Shown: piece after piece, positions 50,191 through 59,700 of the stretch
Numbering within the stretch: position 1 is the stretch's first letter
Layout: the number at the start of each line of letters is the position of its first letter
Virus record (IMG/VR): IMGVR_UViG_3300027969_000080
Location: 1-64,000 of that record
DNA: 64,000 nt
From: a virus
Reading direction: 5' to 3' (one strand)
Program-made: the position numbers and the translations under genes
Notes under the pieces: model-generated
What the model saw: the letters and a program-made list of their open reading frames with translations, nothing else
Database searches by the model: none
Told to the model about the DNA's origin: nothing

Positions 50191-52749
50191 TTATAGACCG
50201 CTTAACTTTAAATAGTCTTTTAACAAATCAGTAGACTCTTTCATTGGGCTACCTAATCCATCAACTCCCATGCGAGATGATTGACCAGACACAACTGGAA
50301 TAGTTGTTTGACCAGTAGATTTTTGTTTATTCAATCCACCACTGATAACTTTAGTCATAAAGTCAATGTCAGCTTCAAATGCTGCATCTGTGCCGTTTTT
50401 ACCGGCTTCATTAGCCCATTCGTCTAGCTTCTTTTCTTTTTTGTCTTTCTTGTCATCATACTCAATGTCTTTTTTTACTTTCTTACCAGCTTCTTCTGCC
50501 TTGTCATCATCTTTACCTTTATGACCTTCGTCATATTCGATATCTTTAGCGACTTTTTTAGCGGCTCTTTCTGCTTTGTCATCTTTCTCACTAGTAGATT
50601 CTTCTGATAAGAATGCTAATTTCTTGTAAAGATTAGCAAAAGATTCTGCTACTGTTTCACATTTACAAGGACTGCAATCACATTTTTTGCAAGTGTCATT
50701 TGCATTACCTTCTGCTACGTTTTCAGTATCATCTGCATCAGTCTCTGCTTCAGCTTCGTCATCGCCATCTTCAGATACTGGTTTTGAATATATTTGACCT
50801 TCTTCTTCATCTTCTCCTGCATCTGCGGTTGCTAATGCACTGTTAGCTGCTGCATTACCGGCAACATCAGCATTAGTATTATCAGCACCAGAATCCGGGG
50901 CATTTTCAGCAACTTCAAATTCCATTTGATCTTCTGATTCTTGTTCACCCATAACTGATTGTTGACCAGAACCACATTGATGATTCTCTTCCATCATACC
51001 GCCACATTCATTGCAAGTTTCTTCTTCACCGTGCATGTGACCTTCTTCAGACCCTTCTTCATCTGCGTAGTCGCCACCACTTTGCATCTCACCGCCAGAT
51101 AACTTCTTCATCAATGCCATCATGCCGTCATGGTCATCAACTACTTCAATTCCACCTGGTGCTTGTGTTGAGCCTTGTGGTGCGCCGTACCCATTTTGTT
51201 CATCACCACCAAATAAACCCATGCCTGCTGATTTGATGATAGATAATAATTGGTCTGCTTCACCGTCTTGCGCTGATACACTTACTGAATCAGGAGATCC
51301 TTGTTGACCTTTGCTGATTGAAACAGTCATGCCTTCTGAAACTTTTTCTTCGCTTTCAAGTAGTGCATTCAATTGCTTGTCCAATGATTCAAATGCAAAT
51401 TCTTCTAAATTTGAATCATAGCGTGTTCTATCAGTAAATGTATTTCCACCTACTTTAAATTTACTACCGTGTGGTGTTTTAGCAAGACCGGCAGTGAAAG
51501 CATTGCCTTCGTCCATACCCATATCATCAGCACCATAGCTAGCCATTGTGCCTACTTCAGATGATACTTCATCAACTGCTGTACGACCTAAGATTGGCAT
51601 CTGACCATAGCACTCATCTAGTCCTTCTTTAAAGCCGTCGTGATAATGTCTTGCTTCTTCCATATCATCGTGTGTGCAATTGTATGGCATTTTTCTTAAA
51701 GCATGACTTTTGCCTTCAAGCCTTGCTGCTTGTAATCCGTGTTCCATACCTTCTTTCACTTTCTTTTTATCTTTTACGGCTTTTTTCATTGGCTCTTTTT
51801 TGTCACCGTCTTTATCCATATCTAAGAAGTCTGGTTTAGCAGCTTCTTTTACTTCTTTCTTAGCGAAAGGATTAACACCTTTCTTGCCTTCTAATACATC
51901 ACGACTAGGAGTGCTTAGTGGACTTGATTGAGCAAAGTGCTGTGGCGCATCAGCTTCATGCATCTTGCTTAATGTCTTAGCAAGTTGTGCTTGCTTTTCT
52001 GTCTTAGCCGAATAATCTTCTTTGTGTGCTAACACCTTTGCTCTAAACTGAGCAGGAGTCATATTATGTGATTTTGCTTTTGCAGTGAATGCACCTTTAT
52101 TTTTGGTAGCATCTTTGATCCAATTATCGCCTGTTTCTTTCATTGGTGCAACTTGTGAACCTGCACCTGCTGCAGGGGTAGCACCTGGAGTTTGTTGAGT
52201 AGGAGCTGCGCCCGGCTTTTGCATTGACATTGTACCATTCTTAGCAGCTTGAACTACGGCTGGGTCTTGTGTAGTGATAGCTGGCATATTAGGATTAGCA
52301 GGATCTTTAATCATAAATGCAGGTTTTGATGCCATTTGTTGTTGTTGCTTTTGTTGTGCTGTAGCAGGCATTGGTTGTACGGCTAACCCTGCTTCATTTA
52401 CTGCTTTGTCCATATTATCAAAGTATTCTTTGAGACTATGTTTAACACTAGGCTTGCCACTTGGCTTAGGTGCTTTACCCATACCCATTGCTTGGCTTAA
52501 TGCTGAACTATCATATTTTTTAACTTCACCTGATGAATCAGCGGCCTTTGGAGGACGACCTTTGCCACGCTTAACAGCAGGAGCATCACTCATCTTAGAT
52601 AGACTTGCACGACCAATTGGTTTACCGTATTGATCGGTAACATCTTCTGAACCGTGTCTATTTCCATAACCGCCAGGGCCTGCTTTGTGAATAGTTGATC
52701 CGCTTTCGCTTAATTGGTCAAATGATTTTAATATATCTCTAATATCCAT
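50191..52749 (-). CDS. Large acidic protein with Cys clusters and AT-hook-like motif, 852 aa
   Basis: Begins MDIRDILKSFDQLSESGST. RGKGRPPKAADS at about residues 61-72 resembles an AT-hook (GRP core). The middle and end are very rich in Asp, Glu, Gln and Lys. Two cysteine clusters are present: CNECGGMMEENHQCG (about 583-597) and CKKCDCSPCKCE (about 690-701), potential zinc knuckles. The C-terminus has charged repeats DIEYDEGHKGKDDDK/DIEYDDKKDKKEK. It lies between gp16/gp4-type genes and fibres; a scaffold, core or DNA-packaging role is possible but not established. Confidence 0.7.
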   Translation of the reverse strand: MDIRDILKSFDQLSESGSTIHKAGPGGYGNRHGSEDVTDQYGKPIGRASLSKMSDAPAVKRGKGRPPKAADSSGEVKKYDSSALSQAMGMGKAPKPSGKPSVKHSLKEYFDNMDKAVNEAGLAVQPMPATAQQKQQQQMASKPAFMIKDPANPNMPAITTQDPAVVQAAKNGTMSMQKPGAAPTQQTPGATPAAGAGSQVAPMKETGDNWIKDATKNKGAFTAKAKSHNMTPAQFRAKVLAHKEDYSAKTEKQAQLAKTLSKMHEADAPQHFAQSSPLSTPSRDVLEGKKGVNPFAKKEVKEAAKPDFLDMDKDGDKKEPMKKAVKDKKKVKEGMEHGLQAARLEGKSHALRKMPYNCTHDDMEEARHYHDGFKEGLDECYGQMPILGRTAVDEVSSEVGTMASYGADDMGMDEGNAFTAGLAKTPHGSKFKVGGNTFTDRTRYDSNLEEFAFESLDKQLNALLESEEKVSEGMTVSISKGQQGSPDSVSVSAQDGEADQLLSIIKSAGMGLFGGDEQNGYGAPQGSTQAPGGIEVVDDHDGMMALMKKLSGGEMQSGGDYADEEGSEEGHMHGEEETCNECGGMMEENHQCGSGQQSVMGEQESEDQMEFEVAENAPDSGADNTNADVAGNAAANSALATADAGEDEEEGQIYSKPVSEDGDDEAEAETDADDTENVAEGNANDTCKKCDCSPCKCETVAESFANLYKKLAFLSEESTSEKDDKAERAAKKVAKDIEYDEGHKGKDDDKAEEAGKKVKKDIEYDDKKDKKEKKLDEWANEAGKNGTDAAFEADIDFMTKVISGGLNKQKSTGQTTIPVVSGQSSRMGVDGLGSPMKESTDLLKDYLKLSGL

Positions 52750-52759
52750 TTTCTTTTCC

Positions 52760-53389
52760 TTAACGGTTATATGCTGCGCCAGTCTTTGGCTTTGGTGGCA
52801 TCTTAATAGTACTCATTGGACTTTTATCGCCCATTTTCTTATCATCTAGATATGGCTTGAACGGGTCAAACGAATCTGGTGTTTCTTTTCCTGCGTAAGG
52901 AATATCAATCATACTGTCTTTAGTTTGTTCCTTGATTGATTGTAAATATGAATCACCATATGCTTTGCTTGCTGCTTTAGCATCTGGTTGCTCACCCATT
53001 TTTTCTTGGTCAAGCAATGGGCTATTTTTCATTTCGTCCTCATATCCAGCCATTTCACTATCAACACTTTCATCATAGTCAGTAGATACCATACGCACCA
53101 TGTTAACATTGTAACCACATAGTTGAGCAATCTGTTGTATCATTGGTTCTGTAGCTGGATATCTAAATTCAGCTTTAATCAATGTTACACTTTCATTCTC
53201 TAAATTAGGGAAACCATATGGAGATTTCTGTATTGGGGTACTTTTTGGTTCACTTATTTCCACTGGGTCAAACTTCTTTAGATTGAACTTAAACATATCT
53301 ATAAAGTTTTTATCAATGGTGCCGGCAATTTTGATAGTATAATTGTAAGTATGTATACTTTCCATAATATGTTGTTTAAGGCTTCGCAT
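52760..53389 (-). CDS. Hypothetical structural-cluster protein, 209 aa
   Basis: Starts MRSLKQHIMESIHTYNYTIKIAG. A globular N-terminal domain (to about 110, with FRYPATEPMIQQIAQLCGYN) is followed by an acidic, Lys-rich, low-complexity tail. The layout (folded domain plus acidic tail, next to the 852-aa acidic protein) hints that both belong to one head-assembly process. T4 counterpart not recognised. Preceded by a GATAAATA late box and AGGAATAA. Confidence 0.65.
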   Translation of the reverse strand: MRSLKQHIMESIHTYNYTIKIAGTIDKNFIDMFKFNLKKFDPVEISEPKSTPIQKSPYGFPNLENESVTLIKAEFRYPATEPMIQQIAQLCGYNVNMVRMVSTDYDESVDSEMAGYEDEMKNSPLLDQEKMGEQPDAKAASKAYGDSYLQSIKEQTKDSMIDIPYAGKETPDSFDPFKPYLDDKKMGDKSPMSTIKMPPKPKTGAAYNR

Positions 53390-53408
53390 GTTTTATTCCT
53401 GTATATCT

Positions 53409-53416
53409 TATTTATC
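53409..53416 (-). promoter_or_regulatory. T4-type late promoter box
   Basis: GATAAATA 19 bases upstream of the 209-aa protein start. Confidence 0.6.
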
Positions 53417-53419
53417 TTT

Positions 53420-53896
53420 TTAAGTGGATTTTGATGCCAACATCTTAAGCAACTCGTTTCTGTCAAGTTCTCTACCTTCTCCTACAGGAGTAGCTTCAAT
53501 CTCTTTCTCTCTACTTGCTTCTTTTTGATCTAATTGTGCTTTCTTTAGCTGTAAATCAATCATCTTTAGCTTCTTATTTAGTTTGGCAGTCTTTGCTGTG
53601 ATTGCATGACCAAGCATAGTTCCAGCGACATTGAATATTTCGCTAGCATATCTACTGTCAACTTGCATCCCTAAGTCCATCAAGTCTTTATAGCTATCTT
53701 GTGCTAGTGTAGCAAGACTATCCATCTCATCATCTGCGGCTTCTAATCCACGTACTTGAGGTAATGCTTGTTCTATTTTTGATAGACTATCTAATGCTTC
53801 AGTGGTGATTTCCTGTGCATTGTCTGGGGTTGGTTTTGCCAAGCTGTCAATATCGTCTTGGGGAAGTTCAAAGAGTTCTTCTAGTTTTTTGGTCAT
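53420..53896 (-). CDS. 16: Terminase small subunit-like protein (gp16 type)
   Basis: A 158-residue, all-helical protein. Segments LDSLSKIEQALPQVRGLEAADDEMD, SYKDLMDLGMQVDSRYASEIFNVAGTML and KLNKKLKMIDLQLKKAQLDQ follow the helical pattern of T4-like gp16 small terminases, which form a ring and recruit gp17 for DNA packaging. The large subunit gp17 is not in the window. The identification is by pattern. It overlaps closely with gp4-type gene in the same operon. Confidence 0.65.
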   Translation of the reverse strand: MTKKLEELFELPQDDIDSLAKPTPDNAQEITTEALDSLSKIEQALPQVRGLEAADDEMDSLATLAQDSYKDLMDLGMQVDSRYASEIFNVAGTMLGHAITAKTAKLNKKLKMIDLQLKKAQLDQKEASREKEIEATPVGEGRELDRNELLKMLASKST

Positions 53897-53908
53897 AAAA
53901 GTATTTAG

Positions 53909-54346
53909 TTACTTTCGTGACCCGTTTCTAAAAAGGTCATCTTCTGTGATTACTCTAAAAGAAAAACCTTGCACTTTACAATATGCCATTGCCGATTGCC
54001 ATTTAGCATGGTTTACTGCTACCACAGCCCTATCTCTTGCGCTTGCTACTCTGCTTTCAATCAGACTTTGTTTTTTAGGTTTAATTTCTACAACTTCTGC
54101 TAATTGTTTGCCATACTTGTTTTGATATACAACAAAAAAATCTGGTATATAATTATGAATTTTACCATCTAATGGACTACGATATGGGATAGCCATTGAT
54201 TCACTTGCCCAATGTGTCACGTTTTTATTAGTGTCACAAAAGGTCATGAATGTTAGTTCCCACCCTGATCTATATTTAGGTTTATGCTTACCTACATACT
54301 TTTGTGGGTTTTTAGGAGTAAATATACCTTGTGCCCAATTAGCCAT
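53909..54346 (-). CDS. 4: Head-completion nuclease, T4 gp4-like
   Basis: A 145-residue TnsA-type endonuclease-fold protein: YRSGWELTFMTFCDTNKNVTHWASES (in blocks, about residues 26-51), IPYRSPLDGKIHNYIPDFFV (53-72, with PDF catalytic Asp) and EVVEIKPKKQS (about 83-93, E-x-K). This is the conserved sequence of T4 gp4/head completion proteins, which trim or protect DNA ends on the head. All three active-site elements (E, D, ExK) are present. Confidence 0.9.
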   Translation of the reverse strand: MANWAQGIFTPKNPQKYVGKHKPKYRSGWELTFMTFCDTNKNVTHWASESMAIPYRSPLDGKIHNYIPDFFVVYQNKYGKQLAEVVEIKPKKQSLIESRVASARDRAVVAVNHAKWQSAMAYCKVQGFSFRVITEDDLFRNGSRK

Positions 54347-54348
54347 GA

Positions 54349-54714
54349 TTATTGCACAATGTTTCGTGCGACTGATTGATTTGGTCTTGGTAAAACACTA
54401 GTACCATACAGTGTAGTTTTGTTTTTAAAACTATTAAGATAGTATGCAAGTATTTGATTTATTTCCATCTTTTGTTTACCCTTAAGTTGATTTAATAAAT
54501 CAAGAACTGGTATTTGAGTTTGTTGTGAAATTCTGAATAAAATAACAGTAAAATTATCAGCTATATCTACTGAATCACATATTGAAGTAAAGTATGAATG
54601 TACGATATCATACTCATTAGGATTAACTATGAGGTTAAAAGAATAAAACGAATCAAAAATTCTGATTGTTTTATCTATTGAGTTAGATTTACGGTTGTCT
54701 ATTACGCTTGCCAT
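54349..54714 (-). CDS. Conserved T4-like structural-cluster protein, 121 aa
   Basis: Contains RKSNSIDKTIRIFDSFYSFNLIVNPNEYDIVHSYF and YYLNSFKNKTTLYG (in blocks), a pattern conserved in marine T4-like phages between tail and head-completion genes; I do not know the function. Starts four bases after a GATAAATA late box with no ribosome-binding site, so the mRNA may be leaderless. Stop lies two bases before gp4 start. Confidence 0.65.
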   Translation of the reverse strand: MASVIDNRKSNSIDKTIRIFDSFYSFNLIVNPNEYDIVHSYFTSICDSVDIADNFTVILFRISQQTQIPVLDLLNQLKGKQKMEINQILAYYLNSFKNKTTLYGTSVLPRPNQSVARNIVQ

Positions 54715-54718
54715 ATTT

Positions 54719-54726
54719 TATTTATC
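54719..54726 (-). promoter_or_regulatory. T4-type late promoter box
   Basis: GATAAATA four bases upstream of the 121-aa protein ATG, overlapping the stop codon of the upstream gene. Confidence 0.55.
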
Positions 54727-56050
54727 AATCAATAATTTGATTTCTATTTTTACCATATTGTTGGAACGCATAACTAGGAACTTGATATCCAGCTGGTTTG
54801 GCTCCTAATTGTTCAGGGCCTTGTTGTGCGTTTACAGGTTGACTTGCTTTATTTTCTGTTGCAGTAGTTTCACCCGAAGCAGGGAATGTGAATGGATTAT
54901 TTCTAGTATTGCTTTGTTCTACCCCATTTGGCAATCCAGCAACGACTGGCGAAGGTGCTACATTTAATGTATTAGGATTTTTAATTGAATCATACGCAAC
55001 TACACTAGGGTTATTTCTGCCACTACCATACCCATAGCCTACTATTGCTCCTGTACTACTAGTAACTGCGCCGCCTGCACTATCTACTAAATTTTGTGGT
55101 CCGGGAACAGGACCATTTGCACCCTTAGGTGTTATAGTACTTAATCGTCTATCATAGCTTCCGTCATCACCAAATCCAGTAGGTATATTACTTGGATCCC
55201 GCCCATCGATTGCACCTTCGTTATAAACTACTGTTTCATAATCTATGGACATTTGATTTTCCATAGTGCCTGTGTTTTGAGCATAGTCATATGTATCATG
55301 TGTAAATCTTGTTATGATAGGGTTTATTAAAGTATAAGCAGAAAACAGATGACGGTTAAATCCAAAGATAGTGATATTCTTAAAGAAAGGAATTTTAACT
55401 CCATCTGCGTTTTGATTCTCGCCTATATAACCCCAATCAGTGTTCCCTGTATTAGAAGGTTTATATTGTGTTCTATCATTGTATCTAGCTTCAGTTGGAA
55501 TTATTATTGTGCCGCCTCCACCTTGTACTGGGGTGCCACCGGCACCTCTGTTACCGGAAAATACTACTTCAGGAGTTGTACCATCAAAGTAATAATAATT
55601 GTAATATGCTTTCCACAATGCTCTTATAGTTCCGCCTAGATTAGGCGTGCCCAATCCTGAACCATTGTCATCGTGAAATGTAACATCTATTGGATCGTAT
55701 TTGATTTTTGTTTGTACAATTCTCTTACGATTGTACTGATTCAGTATAGCAGTTTCAATATTAAAACTAGGAAGTTTAACTGATTTAACTAGTACGCCGT
55801 AATCATTACTAACTGCGCCCGGAAATGCTTCAGGGTTTATTTTGAAATAAACATGAAATAAGTATTTAAATTTGGGGGCGTTTCGATAATCGCCGTTTTT
55901 AAAGCCAGGGCCACCGCCTCCCCTAAATACTTTACTTGCGTGAGTGTAATCACGCAAGGTAGCTTGCCCGGATGTGGTTTGTCCCGGACGGTTTGGCAAA
56001 ACACGCTGTATATTATTAGGTAGACTATTGTTATTAAAAGTATCAGCCAT
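54725..56050 (-). CDS. Tail-tube-fold protein, possible tube initiator, 441 aa
   Basis: Residues about 58-270 resemble T4-like tube-fold proteins: KFKYLFHVYFKINPEAFPG (59-77), VLVKSVKLPSFNIETAILNQYNRKR (in blocks, 86-110) and DVTFHDDNG (122-130) are the beta-strands and loop of gp19/gp54-type proteins. The C-terminal 170 residues are low-complexity Gly/Pro/Asn. Two tube-fold genes in tandem (this and gp19) suggest that this one is a gp48/gp54-like initiator or a tube decoration; not resolved by eye. Confidence 0.6.
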   Translation of the reverse strand: MADTFNNNSLPNNIQRVLPNRPGQTTSGQATLRDYTHASKVFRGGGGPGFKNGDYRNAPKFKYLFHVYFKINPEAFPGAVSNDYGVLVKSVKLPSFNIETAILNQYNRKRIVQTKIKYDPIDVTFHDDNGSGLGTPNLGGTIRALWKAYYNYYYFDGTTPEVVFSGNRGAGGTPVQGGGGTIIIPTEARYNDRTQYKPSNTGNTDWGYIGENQNADGVKIPFFKNITIFGFNRHLFSAYTLINPIITRFTHDTYDYAQNTGTMENQMSIDYETVVYNEGAIDGRDPSNIPTGFGDDGSYDRRLSTITPKGANGPVPGPQNLVDSAGGAVTSSTGAIVGYGYGSGRNNPSVVAYDSIKNPNTLNVAPSPVVAGLPNGVEQSNTRNNPFTFPASGETTATENKASQPVNAQQGPEQLGAKPAGYQVPSYAFQQYGKNRNQIID

Positions 56051-56071
56051 ATTTAATAGCCAACTAAAATA

Positions 56072-56710
56072 TTATAGACTACCACCAATACCAGTAGCGA
56101 TATCTCCAACTGTTCTCTGAATAGCTTCACCTACACCTACTAGACCGCCACCAGCTGATTGAATTGCATTATCATAGCGTAATGTTAGTGCAATAGTTAC
56201 TGCTTCGTTAGTTGCATAGTTCAATGTGTTATAGTTTGCAGTTTGAATAAAGCAACCATATAATTCCCATGTTTCTAACACAACAGGACCTTGGGTTCCA
56301 TTGCCGCCGTCTAGTATTTCAATATCAGTTTGAAATTTATAATCTTGACCACTAGCTGCACTTGCTTGTTCAACAAAGTCCATTTGCTTCTGTAATTGTT
56401 GTCCTACTAATGCAGACACAGTACCAGATGCATCATCACGAATGTTAATAGCAAGTGTTTGCCATGTTGCTTTACCTGCCAAATACATAGTTGAGTTATA
56501 TACTGGTATTGTTATTTCTTGAAATTGTACTTGTGGTCTAGCGCAGTCAATAACTTGCTTAGTTAAACTTACGGTATCACCAGCAGTTCCAATATTTAAA
56601 AAATTTACTCTGAACCTAAATTGTAGTTTAGGCATTAATAAGCCCTGATTGCCGCCGGCATTATCAGATGCTACTGTCATGTTGAACAATGATTGTGAGG
56701 CTGTTGCCAT
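56072..56710 (-). CDS. 19: Tail tube protein, T4 gp19-like
   Basis: A 212-residue protein. PKLQFRFRVNFLNIG (28-42), QVIDCARPQVQFQEITIPVYNSTMYLAGKATW (in blocks, 52-83), INIRDDASG and LETWELYGCFIQTANYNTLNYA (about 145-166) are the conserved blocks of T4-like gp19. It forms hexameric rings of the tail tube inside the sheath. Own late box (GATAAATA) and AGGAGA ribosome-binding site indicate strong expression, directly downstream of the sheath gene as in T4. Confidence 0.93.
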   Translation of the reverse strand: MATASQSLFNMTVASDNAGGNQGLLMPKLQFRFRVNFLNIGTAGDTVSLTKQVIDCARPQVQFQEITIPVYNSTMYLAGKATWQTLAINIRDDASGTVSALVGQQLQKQMDFVEQASAASGQDYKFQTDIEILDGGNGTQGPVVLETWELYGCFIQTANYNTLNYATNEAVTIALTLRYDNAIQSAGGGLVGVGEAIQRTVGDIATGIGGSL

Positions 56711-56732
56711 TTTATGTTTCTCCTGTTAATAT

Positions 56733-56740
56733 TATTTATC
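56733..56740 (-). promoter_or_regulatory. T4-type late promoter box
   Basis: GATAAATA 22 bases upstream of the tail-tube gene, with an ACAGGAGA ribosome-binding site in between. Confidence 0.65.
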
Positions 56741-56750
56741 TTAAATCAAA

Positions 56751-56772
56751 GATAACCCCTTTCGGGGTCATC
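56751..56772 (-). terminator. Terminator-like hairpin after the sheath gene
   Basis: On the minus strand GATGACCCC-GAAA-GGGGTTATC then TTTG. It lies between the sheath stop codon and the tube promoter; T-tract short. Confidence 0.6.
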
Positions 56773-59700
56773 TTATAATGCTTTTATCTCACCTGTGTTT
56801 AATACTCTAACTGGAATATAAATGAATTCAGCTGCCTTGACTGGTTCGATTGCAACATCTACCCACAACTCATTCCTATCTATTCTTGCAGGAGTATTGT
56901 TTGATTGATCACAAATTACAAGATAATCATATATGCCTCGTTTTGCAACTAAATCAATCATCAATGTTTGTATTACACCTTGAATCTGATTACGTGTTAA
57001 CGCATCGTTTGGCTCAAATACAAACGGTCTTGACGCTAACTCTAGTTGCCTACGAATATAAGCAATCAATCTAGCAACATTGGTTCTATCTAATGCACTT
57101 TGACTATCGTAACTTGTCTTGTTACCATAATTTAACAATCCAACACCAGTGAAGAATACTAATGGATTGATAAAGTTAATATATAATACATCACGAATTC
57201 CTAAGCGGGTCTTGATAGTTATAAATTCACCTGTAGTACTATCTAAATATCCAATGTTTGTAGCATTGTCAATGTTACCTCTACGTGTACCTGCTGCTGC
57301 TAACCAAGGATACGCAATTGTATCATTGCGTAAGAAAGTACGTAACATCATGTGACTTGGTGGAACTGCAACAATATTACCTGATAAGTCTGAAGTCAAT
57401 CCACTTGGATAGAACAAACCTAAGTAAGTATTGCGTGTTACACAACCTTCTTCACCTGTACTTGTAGCACCAGCTGCATTAGTTGCCCATGCTTGAATTG
57501 CAGTTGCAGTTGCTGGTAATCTCATTGGAGTATCACCTAGTATGTATGCTGTCTCACCGCGATCTGCGTTCAATACAACCATGTTAGGTTGTAGTTCTGG
57601 ATAGTTAGGTGTAGCCATCAAGTTAAAGAAGTTATCTTGATCACGCAAATCAGTATTAGTATCAATTGCTGAACGCAATGCTTTTACAACCATTTGACGT
57701 TGTGCTTTACGACCCATATATGGACTACCATTTGATTGTAAACCACTTACACTTAACCATGTTGCAGTCTCTGTTGGAAGAGGACCATCTGGGTATTTTG
57801 TGCCAGTGAAATAGTTTGATTGATACTCTTTAACATTGTATCCTGAACGGCGTGTGTTGAATAATAACATACCAGTTGGATATAGTGCAGGATCGGGTGC
57901 ATCTAAATCTAAGTAGTCACTAGTTAAAAGACTAGTGATTGTTGGAATAGGATCATCAACCACATTAGTGACGCCATTTGTTGCCCAACGTGCATCAGCA
58001 AACAATACACCAGTTGAACTAGTTTGGTTGCTATTATCAATCAATACCCACATATCTGTTGCACTGACAGTATCATACTGCCAACGACTGATAACTGGGT
58101 AATTTTCTAAATCGCTTGTGTCAATCCACAAGTCACCGTAAACTAATGCAGTGTCATCACTTTGCAAAGTTGGCTCAGTAGCACTAATGATAGGACCATT
58201 TGGATCTGTTGCATTTACGCCTGTAAATGAAGGGAAACCATTATTATCATAATTTATGTTTTTATAACCATTCCATTGACCATTGGCTTGAACCATGATA
58301 TCAACTTCATCAACCACGCTATAGTACCATGGTGTTCCGTTCGCTGGATTTGCAACTGGTGCTATTTCGTTTATCGTGTATGTTAAGTAACCCCAATTAC
58401 TTATTTGTGTATTGAAAACATTATTTGCGTTTCCAGAAACAAAAGTCACCGCAGTTACTCCGCCGCTTCCATTTACTGATACAACTTCTAATACCAAATC
58501 ATTTGTAGTAGTTGAACCTCCTAATAAAGCACCGCTTGTAGTTAATGTATTGCCAACTGAATAACCTGTGCCAGCTGCGGTTACTCCATTTCCAGTAATT
58601 TGATATGTATCAAAAACATTAGTAGAAACTTGAATTGTGCAATTTGAGCCGGCTCCACCTGTTGTTGCTATTCCAGTATAAACATTTGTTTGGGCTGGCC
58701 CTATTTTTGTATAAGCTGTATTTAGAGTATAGTCTAATCCAACTTGAGTTAAAATACCAGCACTTTTACCTTGATTAGCACCTGCAGTTTGAATGTAATC
58801 ATTTAATATGATTTGACCGCCCTCAGTGTGAGTTAATACAATTGCTCCGTCACTGTTGACTTCAGCACTAGTATAGTCTATACTCTGTGCAGACCAAGCT
58901 GTGACAAATTGCGTAGGAGTACAACTATCTGGAATAGTAACTTGATATTGACTTGATAATATGTTACTGTTTGGAATACTTGTTTGTACATATAATACTG
59001 CTGAACCTAAGCTATAGTTTAAATTAACAATAAAATTAGTTTCAGATCCTGTACAGACTGTAGGCCCAGCCGCTAGTTTTGTAAAAATGAACGTAGGAGA
59101 AGTTGACCCAATTCCTACCCCATTTAAATTATTAAATGAATTGTATTGTCCATATATACTTCCAACCGGAACTGCTTGTCCACCAGTAGCATCTAAACTA
59201 GAATCAATATCCCAATCGTCCATTGCTAGATTGACAGTTTGTGCAGTCCATGCAGCAGTCACTGCATTATATTTTGATATAATAGGATTTAAACCAAGAC
59301 CGTTTGACCCAACTTTAATCCAAACTGAACCTGTTGGGTGAGGATATTGTTGACTACTGGTCCATAGTGGCATTTCTGCTGAAGTACCATATTCAACTTT
59401 TGGTTGATAATAAATTCCTGTATCTATACCTAAATCATCTAATACAGTTCCTGTCCCAGTTACAATTTCAAAATATGGATTATCTGTAGTAGGTTGTGAT
59501 GAATATATATTTAATTTACCTGACACAACTGAAGCATTCACGTAACTATACCCTAAATTATTAATTGCTGTTGCAACACCGGCAACATTATTGTTAGTAG
59601 AAGCCGGAACAGTTACTGTAATATTAAATAAATTGTTCACACTTATGATAAAAGTATCGGCTGCGGTTAATGTAGGATTAGAATTTGTTCCTTGCACGGT

